From assembly GCA_963811775.1 (NCBI GenBank), contig CAWESO010000008.1, forward strand, positions 1 through 64,000: DNA of 64,000 nucleotides, given 5' to 3'. This document shows, piece by piece, positions 52,056-60,377 of the stretch. Numbering within the stretch: position 1 is the first letter of the stretch; each line of letters begins with the position of its first letter. The stretch is from Chersky-840 sp963811775 (GTDB taxonomy: Bacteria; Actinomycetota; Acidimicrobiia; Acidimicrobiales; UBA8190). The notes under the pieces were generated by a model that saw only the letters and a list, made by a program, of their open reading frames with translations, was not told the origin of the DNA and ran no database searches. The position numbers were made by a program, and so were the translations under genes.

Positions 52056-53441
52056 ATGGACCGGATCGTGCCCGCGGAGCTCCGAGACGGCTCGCGTGGC
52101 ACGACGGTCCTCGAGGGGGGGATGCCGGCCTCTGAGGTCCAGCTGCAGACGGGCTCTCGGCGGCAAATGCGAGCCGACACCGGCCCCCGCCTGCCGTGGT
52201 GGGTGGTGGGTGTCTCGGTGGCCTTCGTGGCGACCGGGATGGCCTACAGCCTGTGGTGGGCTCCGGTCGTCCGCCATCAGTCGTACTGGCTCACTCCCGG
52301 CGACATCTGGTACTCGGTACGGACGGCGCACTGGATCGGTTGGGGGTCGCTCTCGTTCGTGTACAGCAACAGCCGTTCCGAGCTGATCACCCTCCCGGGG
52401 TTCGAGGTGCTGTTGACCCCCTTCGTGGTGCTGTCATCGGCACTCGGACTGTCCGAGAACGCCCCGGGGCTTCTACCGAACCCCCACCCCCACGCGTGGT
52501 TGGTGATCGGTCCCGTCTCGATGGCGTGCGCGGCGCTGGCCCTGTGGGCGTTCGACTCGCTGGCTCGCCGCATGGCGCTGAGCCCGGGGCGGCGCAAGGT
52601 GCTGCTCGTGCTCGAGGCCGGCGCCCTGTGGCCTGCCGCGGTGTTTTGGGGTCATCCCGAAGATGTGCTCGCCATCGGCCTGTGCACCTTCACCCTTGTC
52701 AAGGTGCTCGACGGCCGGGACACGGCCGCGGGCTGGCTCCTCGGTGGTGCGGTCTCCATGCAACTCTTCTCCGTCTTCGTCGTGCCGGTGGTGGTGGCCG
52801 TCGTCGGCCTGCGCAAGGGCGTGTCCCTGTTGGCCCGGGCGGCGATCCTCCCCGGGTTCCTCTTCGTCGCCGTCGCCGTGCCCGACTTCCGCGACTCGGT
52901 CCGGACCCTGCTCCAGCAACCCACTCCCCCCGCCGTGAACCACGCCACGCCGTGGGTGGCCCTGTCACCCAAGCTCGCCCACGGCAACGTGGCGGGTGGG
53001 CCCACCCGGACGATCGGTTTGGTGGTCGCGCTGGCGGCGAGTGTCGCGGCCCGGTTCGCCGCCCGCTCCCCGGCTCGCCTGGTGTGGCTCGCAGCCGTCG
53101 CGCTCGGCGCCCGGTGCGTCTTCGACCCCGTCATGACTCCGTACTACGTCATGCCCGTGGTGGCGCTCGGGCTCATGGCCGGCTCCGGGGCGCGGCCCCT
53201 CCGCTTCGCGCTCACCGCCATGGCCGGCGCGGGGCTGACCGTCATGGCCTTCAGCCATCACGGCGAGTGGACCTACTGGTCGATGATGACCGCCATCATC
53301 GCCGCGCTCCTGGCGCTGGCCTGGACCCCGGTTGGCGCACCATCGCCCGAAGAGCCGGGCACGCCCGACATCGCAACGAACGCCTCACCCGACCACGGCC
53401 CCGAACGCGCCCCCGTCGCCGTCGCAGCTGCCACTCGCTGA
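52056..53441 (+). CDS. Polytopic membrane protein, glycosyltransferase-C-like
   Basis: A 461-residue protein with about nine to ten helices after a 45-residue polar N-terminus. The first loop contains LTPGDIWYSVRTAHWIGWGS with an acidic motif resembling the catalytic loop of GT-C mannosyltransferases (GT87 type). AVFWGHPEDVLAIGLCTFTL is a second acidic loop. It follows the pilin by 22 bases. A role in glycosylating the pilin is plausible but inferred only from position. Confidence 0.6.
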   Translation: MDRIVPAELRDGSRGTTVLEGGMPASEVQLQTGSRRQMRADTGPRLPWWVVGVSVAFVATGMAYSLWWAPVVRHQSYWLTPGDIWYSVRTAHWIGWGSLSFVYSNSRSELITLPGFEVLLTPFVVLSSALGLSENAPGLLPNPHPHAWLVIGPVSMACAALALWAFDSLARRMALSPGRRKVLLVLEAGALWPAAVFWGHPEDVLAIGLCTFTLVKVLDGRDTAAGWLLGGAVSMQLFSVFVVPVVVAVVGLRKGVSLLARAAILPGFLFVAVAVPDFRDSVRTLLQQPTPPAVNHATPWVALSPKLAHGNVAGGPTRTIGLVVALAASVAARFAARSPARLVWLAAVALGARCVFDPVMTPYYVMPVVALGLMAGSGARPLRFALTAMAGAGLTVMAFSHHGEWTYWSMMTAIIAALLALAWTPVGAPSPEEPGTPDIATNASPDHGPERAPVAVAAATR

Positions 53442-53475
53442 CCCAGCCCGTCCGCGCCCCAAACGCGCGTCGTCG

Positions 53476-54207
53476 TCAGCGGACGATCTCCATCCGCAAC
53501 CCGCGACTGTCCCATTCGGGATCCTCGGGAACGCGGTTGATGGCGCGCGAGGCGATGCGGCGGGCCGTCCACAGACACGCCGTGGCGTCGAGGAGATGGG
53601 CCGGCGATGCTCGGGCGACGTGGGCGTCGAGGATCCGGTTCACCCCGGGCAGGCGCCCTTCGAGGAGGGCCCGACGCTCCGCTTTGCCGGCCGCCCGGTG
53701 CTTGGAGAACCGCAGCGGGCGATCCTCGTTGAGCTGATAGAAGCTCAACTCGGGGTGGACCTCGAACACGGTCCGCTGCCAGTAGGGAGCGATGGCCGCG
53801 TTGACCTCGGCGATCTTCTTCATGACCGACCACCCGACCACGCTCAGCTTCCCGCCGTTGGCGACGGCCGCGTCCTTGTAAGTCGCGCTCTCCAAGGCGT
53901 CGCGTGCCGGAGCCGACAGGACCGCTCCCGCTCGGGGCCAGCCCAACAGCCGCCGGGCGGCCTGGTCACAGCTTCTGCCCCGGGCGGCGGGGTCGTCGAA
54001 CAAGCCCACCGGACAGAACAGGGCGACGACCTGAAAGGCGGGCTTGTAGTCGAGCACCTCGAGAAACGACGCGAAGACCTGCGGATCCTCAGGGGCCAGC
54101 GTGATGCCCTGGAGCTTCGCCGATGCCACCAGCCATCCGGTCGGACAAGGAACCACGCCCGCCAACGTCCGGTAGGGAAGGCGTGAGCCACGGTGGGGGC
54201 TGCTCAT
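53476..54207 (-). CDS. DUF429-family protein
   Basis: A 243-residue protein. It starts MSSPHRGSRLPYRTLAGVVP, has the first strand with CPTGWLVASAKLQG, VVALFCPVGLFDDPAARGRS and the RNase H-like pattern FEVHPELSFYQLNEDRPLRF followed by KAERRALLEGRLPG, DATACLWTARRIASR. This is the DUF429 family, thought to be RNase H-fold, function unknown. It lies between the two converging halves of the pilus locus and does not look like a pilus gene. Confidence 0.75.
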   Translation of the reverse strand: MSSPHRGSRLPYRTLAGVVPCPTGWLVASAKLQGITLAPEDPQVFASFLEVLDYKPAFQVVALFCPVGLFDDPAARGRSCDQAARRLLGWPRAGAVLSAPARDALESATYKDAAVANGGKLSVVGWSVMKKIAEVNAAIAPYWQRTVFEVHPELSFYQLNEDRPLRFSKHRAAGKAERRALLEGRLPGVNRILDAHVARASPAHLLDATACLWTARRIASRAINRVPEDPEWDSRGLRMEIVR

Positions 54208-54300
54208 AGACACGACAGCACGCGATCTTTCACCTCGGAGGTCCCAGGGGCCCGAACGCCCGGATCGTAGCGGCCCCACCTCGGCGACGGGATCGGCATA

Positions 54301-54855
54301 TCAGCCGTTGGCGCGCGCCTCGATCCAACTCTCGATGGTGACCGACGTGCCCGAGGTGGACCCGGTCGCCGCTCCGACGGGGTTGTAACAGCCCGAGCCC
54401 AACGGACCCGAACAGCCTGCCGCCACGTCGCTGAACTGCACCGAGGCCCTGATGACGTCAACGTCGCCCACGTTGCCCGAACAGTTCGACGCGGTAGCGG
54501 TCGACGGGCACACCTCGAAAGTCACGACCCGCGAGTAGAGAAGGGTGCCGACCTGGCAGTAGACGGAGGTGCCGTTGATCGGAGCCGGGGGGCTGGAAGC
54601 GGGGCGGCCATTCGGGCAGTAGGCGGTCGTCTGCGAAGGGGTGAGATAGCGCACCGCCTGGAGCGCGATCTGTGCACCGCCCTCAGCGGAGTACTCGAGC
54701 GTTCGCTCGTTCTGCAGCGTGGTGGAGTCCAGGATGTTCGTGCCCGACAACGTCAGGATGGCGAGCATGATCCCGGACATGAGTAGCACGAAGACCAGCG
54801 CCAGGATGAGGGTCGCACCCTCCTCTCCCCGCGTAGATCTATCCGGTCGGGACAT
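54301..54855 (-). CDS. PilX-like minor pilus protein
   Basis: A 184-residue protein starting MSRPDRSTRGEEGATLILAL, with one helix (LVFVLLMSGIMLAILTLSG) lacking the classical Phe-Thr-Leu start but preceded by G-E-E-G. The tail has several cysteines (YCPNGRP, SVYCQVG, EVCPST, NCSG, GCSG, CYNP). PilX-type proteins have this layout and join pilin-like complexes. The start overlaps the stop of the preceding gene by one base. Confidence 0.75.
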   Translation of the reverse strand: MSRPDRSTRGEEGATLILALVFVLLMSGIMLAILTLSGTNILDSTTLQNERTLEYSAEGGAQIALQAVRYLTPSQTTAYCPNGRPASSPPAPINGTSVYCQVGTLLYSRVVTFEVCPSTATASNCSGNVGDVDVIRASVQFSDVAAGCSGPLGSGCYNPVGAATGSTSGTSVTIESWIEARANG

Positions 54856-55364
54856 CAGTCGGGATTCCGGACGACGAAGGAGAGGGTCTGAACGGCGCCT
54901 GACCCCGACACCGTCAACGTGATGAGCTGGACGTTGGGGTTGTCGTTGGCGGTGCACGACTGATCGAAGGCGGCCCCGCTCTTATTCAGGTACTGCACCT
55001 GGAGGTTGACCGTGTATCCCGACGGCTTCGGTGGGGGCGTCAGTGTGGAATACGGGTCTGGCGCACACCCCTCCTGAAACATCGGTGCGCTGCCGAATTC
55101 GATCTGGTTCTCGTATGACTCGGCGTAACTCCGCAGCACCGTGTCGTCCACGGTCAGGCTGCGATGCTCTCCCGAGGTGGCGATGGACGTGATCAGCGCG
55201 CCCAAGAGCCCGGCGACCGTCAGCGAGATGATCACGAGGGCCATCAGCAGCTCGATGAGGGTGTCACCCGACTCCGACCGGACCGGTCCGCCGGCGGACG
55301 AGGCCCGCTTCAGTCGTCGCGCCATCGCTCTCAAGGTCGATGTCGTGCCCACGGTGGTGGTCAC
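54855..55364 (-). CDS. PilV/GspI-like minor prepilin
   Basis: A 169-residue prepilin-like protein. The leader ends in RSESGD and is followed by TLIELLMALVIISLTVAGLL, where the usual first Phe is replaced by Asp-Thr. The globular part contains two cysteines (EGCAPDPYST, QSCTANDNPN). It is expressed between the Ig-bearing prepilin and the PilX-like gene, forming a minor-pilin cluster. Confidence 0.8.
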   Translation of the reverse strand: MTTTVGTTSTLRAMARRLKRASSAGGPVRSESGDTLIELLMALVIISLTVAGLLGALITSIATSGEHRSLTVDDTVLRSYAESYENQIEFGSAPMFQEGCAPDPYSTLTPPPKPSGYTVNLQVQYLNKSGAAFDQSCTANDNPNVQLITLTVSGSGAVQTLSFVVRNPD

Positions 55365-57701
55365 TCAGCTGACCCGCTGTGTGAACGGGCCCGTGGACGT
55401 GAGGTAGTTCGGGTCGCCCCCGTACACGGCGCTGACGGTGTAGGGGGACCCTGCCTGGGACAGTCCCGGAACCGAGCACGATGCGCGGCCGAAGATCAGG
55501 GTCTTGACGTTGGCGTTTCCCCCCAAGCCCTGACAGTTGACGGTGTTGCCCTGGGCGCTCGTGATCGTGAACGTCACGACCCCGGTAGGGGTGCCCGAAC
55601 CGCCTCCGGTGGCCGAGACCGTGGCGGTGAAAGTCACCGGGGCATTCGGGAACGACGGGTTGAACGACGAGCTGACCCCCGTTGCCGTCGTCGCCTGTCC
55701 GACGACCTGCCCACCTGCCAGCGACCCGGTCGAGGGCATGTTGTTGGGGTCACCCTGGTAGGCCACGGTCACGGAGAACGGCGAGTTGGTGGCGAGCAGC
55801 TCGCCCGGGTCCATCATGCAGGTGGCGGTGCCACCCGTCAGGTGCAGGACATTGTTCCCACCGGTGCACCTATACGAAACGTTGTTCTTGTCCAACACGG
55901 CGAAATTCACCGTCCCCCCAGGCGCGGCGCCGGTCACGGTGGCCTTGAACTGCACGGCTTGACCCGATGTCGACGGAGACAATGACGACGACACGGCGAC
56001 CGAGCTTGCCACCTGGACCTGTTGGCTCAAGGGCGCCGCGCTCGATCCGTCGAGACCGAGCGAGCCTGGGTAGGTGGCGGTGACGGTGTAAGGAGATCCC
56101 GCGTTGGTCAACGGGGTGTTCGTGGTGCAGGTGGCCTTGCCAATAGTCGGGCCAGTTGTACCGAGCTGTTGTACGTTCCCCCCCGTGCACATGACCGTGC
56201 CACCGCCTGTGGCGCTCACGCTGAAGGTCACCGAGCCGACTGTCACCGGGAGGCCCGACGCCGTGACGGTGGCGGTGAACGTCACGCCCTGTCCCGAAAC
56301 AGACGGGTTCTGCGACGAGGTCACTTTGGTCACCGTGGCTTGCGGCCCGAAGAACGCTGACGTGCCGGCCTGGCACGTCACGCTCGACGACACCAGGCCG
56401 AGCACCGAGATCGTGTTCCCGCCCTGCAGGTTCACCGGGGCTCCCGACGCGTCGACGACGCCTTCGAGGGAGTTGACCGCCGGTGTCCCCTGCAGCTGGA
56501 CGGCACCGGTGTCCGACGGCACTTGATAGAGCAGGACTCCCGCATATGGGCCGGTGGTCAGGGCCGACAGCGCCAACCCCGAGTTCCCGCCCAAGATGAC
56601 CGTGCCCCCGGTTACGTAGAGGAACACGCCTCCGGGGTCACTCGTCAGCGACGCGGCGTCGATCCCGTTCTTGAGGATGTAGACGCCACTCTTGAGCGTG
56701 GTGTCGCCCGTGGCGGGATCGTTCCCGCCGGTGAGCGGCTGGGTGTAGACGAACGTGTTGGCCGCCGACGGGTTGGGCGTCGGAAGTGCCGCGTACGGGT
56801 CGGGCAGGGCTGGGCCGGTCGCGTACGGCGGTGTCCCCGCCGGCGCCCCCTGCTGGGTGTAGCGCCGCGACGGGGAGACCGGGCTGCCCCCGTCGTTGAT
56901 GGGCTCGGAGTAGACCTGTTGCGCGGTCAGGCCGGAGCGCCCCACCTTGACCGAACTCCCGTTGGGGGAGTCCACAGCGAGCACGCCGTTCACCGTCAGA
57001 CCCTCGTTCCCGGTGCCGCATTGCGCGCCACCGGTACCCGTCATGAGTAGGGGCGGCGTCGTAGCCACGAGCCCGAGGGTCGGACCGAGCGATTGGCGCG
57101 GCGAGCCCACCAAAGTGAAGGACCAACCGCTCGCCTCGGTCACCGCCATGGTGACCGTATCGACGTCCAAGGACGAGATCAGGCCGGCCGACGCGTCTGA
57201 GCTGCAATCGCTGTCGTAGGTGGCGTTGCACGCCAGCACCGGGGGGCCGACCGACGTCAGCGACTGCAGGGTGTGCGACATCGTGGAGATGTCCGATGGT
57301 GTCGTCGACGGACCCGAGGCGCAGTAGTCGCGCAGGAGGACCGGCACGCCCCCGACGGTGGCCGTGACGTAGGAGATCGCCGAGGTCCCGCCGTCGCCCA
57401 CGAGGGCAAGGACCTGTGTGCCTACCGACCCGCACAATCGGAGACCCGCCGTCGTGATCTGGGTCGAATTCTGCACGTCGCGACCGAAGTAGATCGACGT
57501 GATCTCCGCGTCGTGGGACTCGGCCAGGCGCGCCGCGGTGCCGTGCGGGTCCCCGGGGGAGGTGGCCTTCAGGGTGGTGATCAAGACCATCGCCACGGCG
57601 CCGATGACGAGCGGCATGATGATCAGGACGATCACGAGCTCGATGAGGGTGAAGCCCTCCTCGCCCGTCGCCGCGTCCGCTTCGGGGCGGGGCGGGTTCA
57701 T
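55365..57701 (-). CDS. Large prepilin with Ig-like repeats, putative tip adhesin
   Basis: A 778-residue protein. The N-terminus is a prepilin leader plus helix: GEEG, FTLIELVIVLIIMPLVIGAV with Glu5. Residues about 45-460 are a unique region with VYILKNGIDAASL and FLYVTGGTVILGGNSG, reminiscent of beta-helical autotransporter-like folds. From about 465 to the end there are three Ig-like repeats (Big_3-like) with SVSGQGVTFTATVTASG, STSGQAVQFKATVTGAA and SFPNAPVTFTATVSATGG and endings like SPYTVTATYPG and SPYTVSAVYGG. The combination of a pilin stem and surface Ig domains suggests a pilus-tip adhesin. It is first in the minus-strand minor-pilin operon after pilT. Confidence 0.85.
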   Translation of the reverse strand: MNPPRPEADAATGEEGFTLIELVIVLIIMPLVIGAVAMVLITTLKATSPGDPHGTAARLAESHDAEITSIYFGRDVQNSTQITTAGLRLCGSVGTQVLALVGDGGTSAISYVTATVGGVPVLLRDYCASGPSTTPSDISTMSHTLQSLTSVGPPVLACNATYDSDCSSDASAGLISSLDVDTVTMAVTEASGWSFTLVGSPRQSLGPTLGLVATTPPLLMTGTGGAQCGTGNEGLTVNGVLAVDSPNGSSVKVGRSGLTAQQVYSEPINDGGSPVSPSRRYTQQGAPAGTPPYATGPALPDPYAALPTPNPSAANTFVYTQPLTGGNDPATGDTTLKSGVYILKNGIDAASLTSDPGGVFLYVTGGTVILGGNSGLALSALTTGPYAGVLLYQVPSDTGAVQLQGTPAVNSLEGVVDASGAPVNLQGGNTISVLGLVSSSVTCQAGTSAFFGPQATVTKVTSSQNPSVSGQGVTFTATVTASGLPVTVGSVTFSVSATGGGTVMCTGGNVQQLGTTGPTIGKATCTTNTPLTNAGSPYTVTATYPGSLGLDGSSAAPLSQQVQVASSVAVSSSLSPSTSGQAVQFKATVTGAAPGGTVNFAVLDKNNVSYRCTGGNNVLHLTGGTATCMMDPGELLATNSPFSVTVAYQGDPNNMPSTGSLAGGQVVGQATTATGVSSSFNPSFPNAPVTFTATVSATGGGSGTPTGVVTFTITSAQGNTVNCQGLGGNANVKTLIFGRASCSVPGLSQAGSPYTVSAVYGGDPNYLTSTGPFTQRVS

Positions 57702-57742
57702 GTGTGCGGGGGCCGGGCGACGTGCGGGTCGGGCACGGGGCC

Positions 57743-58888
57743 TCAGAACGACGTCACCCGGGGAGGGGCCTCCGACAGCGCCGAGGACCCGTCCACCATC
57801 TGCCGCACCCCGGCGTACTGGGTGGGCTTCTCGAGCTCCTTCGGGTACAGGCTGACGCGCAGCGCCGTCTCGTAGTCGATGAGATCCTCGGCCATGAGGT
57901 TGTTGAGGCCCATCTCCAGGGTCTGCATCCCCTCCTGCTGGTGGGTGGCCACGATGTTGCGCAGCTGGCGGGTCTTGCCCTCACGTATGAGGTTGCGCAC
58001 GGCATGGTTCGCGATCAACACCTCGTAGGCGGCCACCAGCCCACCGTCGAGCCGGGGCACGAGGCGCTGGTACACCACGCCTTCGAGCGTCGACGACAGC
58101 TGGACCTGGATCTGCTCCCGACGGTCGGAGGGGAAGATGTCGACGATGCGGTCGATGGCCTGCGCCGTGTCGTTGGTGTGGAGCGTGGCGAACACCAGGT
58201 GGCCGGTCTCGGCGATGGTCAGCGTGGTGGCGATGCTCTCCTGGTCGCGCATCTCTCCCACGAGGAGGACGTCGGGGTCCTCGCGCAGCACCGAACGCAA
58301 CGCCCGGGAGAAGGAATCGGTGTCGGTCCCCACCTCGCGCTGGCTAACGGCCGAGCGGTGGTTGGCGTGCACGTACTCGATGGGGTCCTCGATGGTGACG
58401 ATGTGGCACCGTCGATACCGGTTGATGTAGTCGATCATGGCGGCCAGAGTGGTCGACTTCCCCGATCCCGTCGGGCCGGTCACGATCACGAGGCCCATGG
58501 GCAGCTCGACGAGCGTCTCGACGACCGGAGGGAGACCGAGCTGCGCGAAGCCGGGGATCTCGAAGGGGATGATGCGCAGCGCCAGGGAGCACGAGTCGCG
58601 CTGGTGGAAGGCGTTACAGCGCAGCCTGGCTCGTTGCTGCCAGCTGAAGGCGAAGTCGATCTCGCGCTCGGCCTCGTACGCGCCGACGAGGTCGGGACCG
58701 ACCACACCCTTGATGACCCGCTCCACCGAGATGGGGCTCATCATCTGCCCCCCGGTCACGGGCCGCATCTCGCCGTCGACCCGGATGAGCGGCGGGGCCC
58801 CCGCCGTCAGGAGCAGGTCGGTGCCGCGCAGGTTCCACAGCTCTTCGAGCCAGGCGTCGATCTCCGCGGTACTGCGGCCGGTGGGCAT
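57743..58888 (-). CDS. pilT: Type IV pilus retraction ATPase
   Basis: A 381-residue PilT. Landmarks are the N-terminal LRGTDLLLTAGAPPLIRVDG, Walker A VTGPTGSGKSTTLAAM near residue 137, the Asp box IEDPIEYVH, Walker B DPDVLLVGEMRD and the His box FATLHTNDTAQAIDRIVD. The retraction-specific region AIRNLIREGK-like (VRNLIREGKTRQLRN) is present. It depolymerises pili for twitching. It precedes the minor-pilin genes on the minus strand, 41 bases apart. Confidence 0.93.
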   Translation of the reverse strand: MPTGRSTAEIDAWLEELWNLRGTDLLLTAGAPPLIRVDGEMRPVTGGQMMSPISVERVIKGVVGPDLVGAYEAEREIDFAFSWQQRARLRCNAFHQRDSCSLALRIIPFEIPGFAQLGLPPVVETLVELPMGLVIVTGPTGSGKSTTLAAMIDYINRYRRCHIVTIEDPIEYVHANHRSAVSQREVGTDTDSFSRALRSVLREDPDVLLVGEMRDQESIATTLTIAETGHLVFATLHTNDTAQAIDRIVDIFPSDRREQIQVQLSSTLEGVVYQRLVPRLDGGLVAAYEVLIANHAVRNLIREGKTRQLRNIVATHQQEGMQTLEMGLNNLMAEDLIDYETALRVSLYPKELEKPTQYAGVRQMVDGSSALSEAPPRVTSF

Positions 58889-58919
58889 GAGCCGGTGCTG
58901 CGGTTACGAGGTGATGGAG

Positions 58920-59459
58920 CTAGGCATGGCAGACGTCCTCCTCGGGACGATGCGCCCGAGCGCCCGGGGCGATGACGACAGGCGTCGCGCCCATAACCTT
59001 TTCACACGCGGTAACGACGTCACCACCCTGTTCCACCGCCACCGACGCCCACGGGCCGAAAGGACGCTCGGGGGCGACCCCGGCCACGACCAGGGGCGTT
59101 CCCTGGTGCAGCGCGCAGATCACGCCGAGCTCGGCCTGGCAGGGCTCGCTCAGGGGACGGGCCCGGACCGTCACCACCACGTCGAACCCGACGTCGAGGG
59201 GGCAGACCCTCCCCTCCACCAGGGCGTTGCACGGAAAAGCGGGCTCGCCCGGCTCGTGGCAGCGCAGGACCCGGCTCCCGCTCGCCTCGAGCTCGGTGGC
59301 CGACTGCTCGATGGCCCAGTCGTCGGTGCCCACCACGAGCACGGCGGGAGGCGCCGTCCGGGGGTCGTCCAGCCCCGTTCCCCCTGGTACAGGCGCCAAC
59401 CGGGCCCCCCTCGATCGCAACGCAGCAGCCACGCCCCGAGTGTGCAACGCCCAGACCAC
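58920..59459 (-). CDS. Hypothetical protein, first gene of the pilT strand
   Basis: A 179-residue protein of unknown function located 31 bases upstream of pilT. Recognisable are an alternating strand-helix pattern (AVLVVGTDDWAIEQSATEL, DVVVTVRARPLSEPCQAELG, TPLVVAGVAP) like a Rossmann-like or receiver-like fold, and cysteines near RCHEPGEPAFPC and RVCPLD. It may be part of the pilus operon. Confidence 0.6.
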   Translation of the reverse strand: MVWALHTRGVAAALRSRGARLAPVPGGTGLDDPRTAPPAVLVVGTDDWAIEQSATELEASGSRVLRCHEPGEPAFPCNALVEGRVCPLDVGFDVVVTVRARPLSEPCQAELGVICALHQGTPLVVAGVAPERPFGPWASVAVEQGGDVVTACEKVMGATPVVIAPGARAHRPEEDVCHA

Positions 59460-59584
59460 TACCCGGCCTACAGCCGATCAACCCCCTCCCAACTTGGTGG
59501 TCAAGCCGGCCGAACAGGCCCGCACTAGGGTGCGGAAAGTGGCTTCGAGCCCTTCACTTAGAAGGGACCTTGCCACTACGCTAA

Positions 59585-60376
59585 GTGGCTAGACCGGTGG
59601 TGGCAGTGGTGGGAGAGGACAAGACGGTGGTGACGAAACTCGGATCTGCGGACGCTGTCCGCTCCACGGCAGTCCCGCCCCGCTCGTGCGGCAAGCTCCT
59701 CGTCGTCGACGACGACCCCGAGGTCCGCGGCATGCTCAGCCGGCTCCTCGAGGTGGAGGGCTACAAGGTCACCGAGGCGATGACCGGTGCCGAGGCGATC
59801 GGCAGCCTGGCCAGCACCCAGCCCGACCTCGTGATCCTCGACGTCATGCTCACCTCCGAGGACGGGTTCGACGTCCTGGCGGCCATCCGTCGGACGAGCG
59901 ACGTGCCCGTCATCCTGGTCACGGCCAAGGGCCACGAGACCGACCGCGTCCTCGGCCTCAAGCTCGGCGCCGACGACTACGTCGTGAAGCCGTTCTCCCC
60001 GGCCGAGCTGGCCGCCCGGGTGGGCACGGTCCTGCGCCGCAGCGCCAAGGGCCGGGGCCCGGCCGAGACCAACGGGACGCTCGAGTTCGGCGACCTCGCC
60101 ATCGACACCATGGCCCGCGAGATCCGGGTGTCGGACCGCCTGGTCGAGACGACGGCCAAGGAGTTCGCCCTGCTCGCCTTCCTGGCCGGCTCTCCCCGGC
60201 AGGTCTTCACCCGCGAGCAGTTGCTGTCGCAGGTGTGGGACTCGTCGTCGGAGTGGCAGGACGCCGGGACGGTGACCGAGCACATCCGCCGGATCCGGCG
60301 CAAGATCGAGCTCGACCCCGACAGCCCCCGGTGGGTTCGCACCGTGCGGGGCGTGGGATACCGCTTCGAGCCCTGA
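59585..60376 (+). CDS. OmpR-family response regulator
   Basis: A 263-residue regulator. The receiver domain (about residues 36-150) has KLLVVDDDPEVRGMLSRLLE, the phospho-Asp in LVILDVMLTSEDGFD and the Lys in DDYVVKPFSPAELAAR. The C-terminal winged helix (about 165-262) has DTMAREIRVSDRLVETTAKE and the end VRTVRGVGYRFEP. The first 35 residues are an unusual polar extension; a GTG further down could be the true start. It ends one base before the convergent histidine kinase stop, so the pair may form a two-component system. Confidence 0.92.
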   Translation: MARPVVAVVGEDKTVVTKLGSADAVRSTAVPPRSCGKLLVVDDDPEVRGMLSRLLEVEGYKVTEAMTGAEAIGSLASTQPDLVILDVMLTSEDGFDVLAAIRRTSDVPVILVTAKGHETDRVLGLKLGADDYVVKPFSPAELAARVGTVLRRSAKGRGPAETNGTLEFGDLAIDTMAREIRVSDRLVETTAKEFALLAFLAGSPRQVFTREQLLSQVWDSSSEWQDAGTVTEHIRRIRRKIELDPDSPRWVRTVRGVGYRFEP

Positions 60377-60377
60377 G

